NCBI GenBank assembly: GCA_028711675.1
Contig: JAQTRT010000015.1
Location: forward strand, 1 to 21,364
Reading direction: 5' to 3'
DNA: 21,364 nucleotides
Origin: a bacterium
GTDB lineage: Bacteria; Spirochaetota; JAHITG01
Position 1 is the first letter of the stretch, and the number at the start of each line of letters is the position of its first letter. A program made the translations under genes and the position numbers. Below, piece by piece: positions 21,065-21,364 of this stretch. Below the pieces are notes generated by a model. That model searched no databases. It had not been told where the DNA came from and saw nothing but the letters and a program-made list of their open reading frames with translations.

Positions 21065-21152
21065 CGTATCCCGCAGCACCGTACCTTTAGGTGCAGTGTG
21101 TCATTTGCCGTGGCCGACAGGTAATCGGCGCACCTAAAGGCACGCCGCTACG
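21065..21152. repeat. REP-like inverted-repeat pair
   Basis: One dyad (21077-21098, caccgtacctttaggtgcagtg) and a second inverted relative of it (21126-21147, cggcgcacctaaaggcacgccg) are separated by about 27 nt. This gives a two-headed element similar to BIME arrangements. With the tail to 21217 it fills the gap between the phosphatase and metallopeptidase genes. I see no promoter or gene there. Confidence 0.65.
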
Positions 21153-21217
21153 ACCTGCCGCTGCTTTACATTAAAGATTTTTCTGCGACATTCTGTGCTG
21201 TTCTGCGGCGCATTATT

Positions 21218-21364
21218 CTACTTCTCTGCTTTCATGATGACGATGGTCTTATCGTCCCGCCCACGTTCATGGCTGAACTTTTCCGTTTCCGAGATGATGT
21301 TGTTGATTATCAGGTCCGGCGAGGACATATAGTTTGTAACGATGACCTCCTTCAGCCGCTTGAA
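21218..21364 (-). CDS. PP2C/SpoIIE-type phosphatase, C-terminal 48 aa (partial)
   Basis: The minus strand from the window edge reads without interruption for 48 codons to TAG at 21218-21220. The sequence starts FKRLKEVIVTNYMSSPDLII and ends HERGRDDKTIVIMKAEK. The 'R-D-D-K-T-I-V-I-M-K' ending is the conserved last metal-binding strand of PP2C-type Ser/Thr phosphatases (SpoIIE/RsbU class), where the Asp pair binds Mn/Mg. The rest lies beyond the window. These phosphatases usually act in anti-anti-sigma or stress signalling. The linkage to a particular partner cannot be seen here. Confidence 0.75.
   Translation of the reverse strand, partial: FKRLKEVIVTNYMSSPDLIINNIISETEKFSHERGRDDKTIVIMKAEK

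Overview
This window comes from a diderm (Gram-negative-type) bacterium. It encodes several Sec signal-peptide and lipobox proteins, a predicted outer-membrane beta-barrel, a periplasmic HtrA protease, an LpoB-like lipoprotein, a PorV/UPF0164-like start and a surface protein with a FlgD-Ig/type-A-sorting-like C-terminus. Together with a Gld-type ABC transporter plus DUF4340 protein, an S21 protein, DUF502 and an MptE-like (DUF115) protein, this suggests an uncultivated spirochaete-, FCB- or candidate-phylum-like lineage. I cannot name the phylum. There is no phage, plasmid, CRISPR or rRNA/tRNA signal.

Layout. (1) 1-4960, all minus strand: a surface/secretion cluster read from a strong promoter at about 4966-4993. 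In order it has a small abundant-looking secreted subunit, a secreted Ig-like chaperone-type protein, a carbohydrate-binding-like protein, a second chaperone-type protein, a TIG + FlgD/T9SS-like surface protein, and after a hairpin-rich gap a PorV-like outer-membrane gene interrupted by an in-frame stop. (2) 5018-5210: a compound repeat. (3) 5214-8788, minus: a degenerate class III nucleotide-cyclase-like protein, a COG3014-type TPR lipoprotein and an LpoB-type lipoprotein. (4) 8908-9175: repeats. (5) 9215-9964 minus: an outer-membrane beta-barrel, divergent from (6) htrA/degP (10049-11557, plus), followed by a repeat and a three-gene plus-strand run: YiiX-like permuted amidase, DUF502 membrane protein and a large MptE-like/Maf-type protein. 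(7) 15053-20055, minus: rpsU at the end of a Gld-type ABC operon (ATPase, permease, GldG-like, DUF4340, lipoprotein). (8) 20140-20490: dense palindromic repeats, including a 155-bp element with 30-bp terminal inverted repeats. (9) 20491-21364, minus: a YgjP-type metallopeptidase, a further REP-like repeat and the C-terminus of a PP2C/SpoIIE-type phosphatase.

The window is largely an envelope-biogenesis neighbourhood. The most interesting parts are the chaperone/subunit/sorting-domain operon with its structured leader, and a family of AAAGGY-rich inverted repeats. Three copies of that family lie 3' of genes in the same relative orientation and share a conserved core. Five promoters I can read use TTGAnn, a 16-bp spacer and TATATT/TATAAT.
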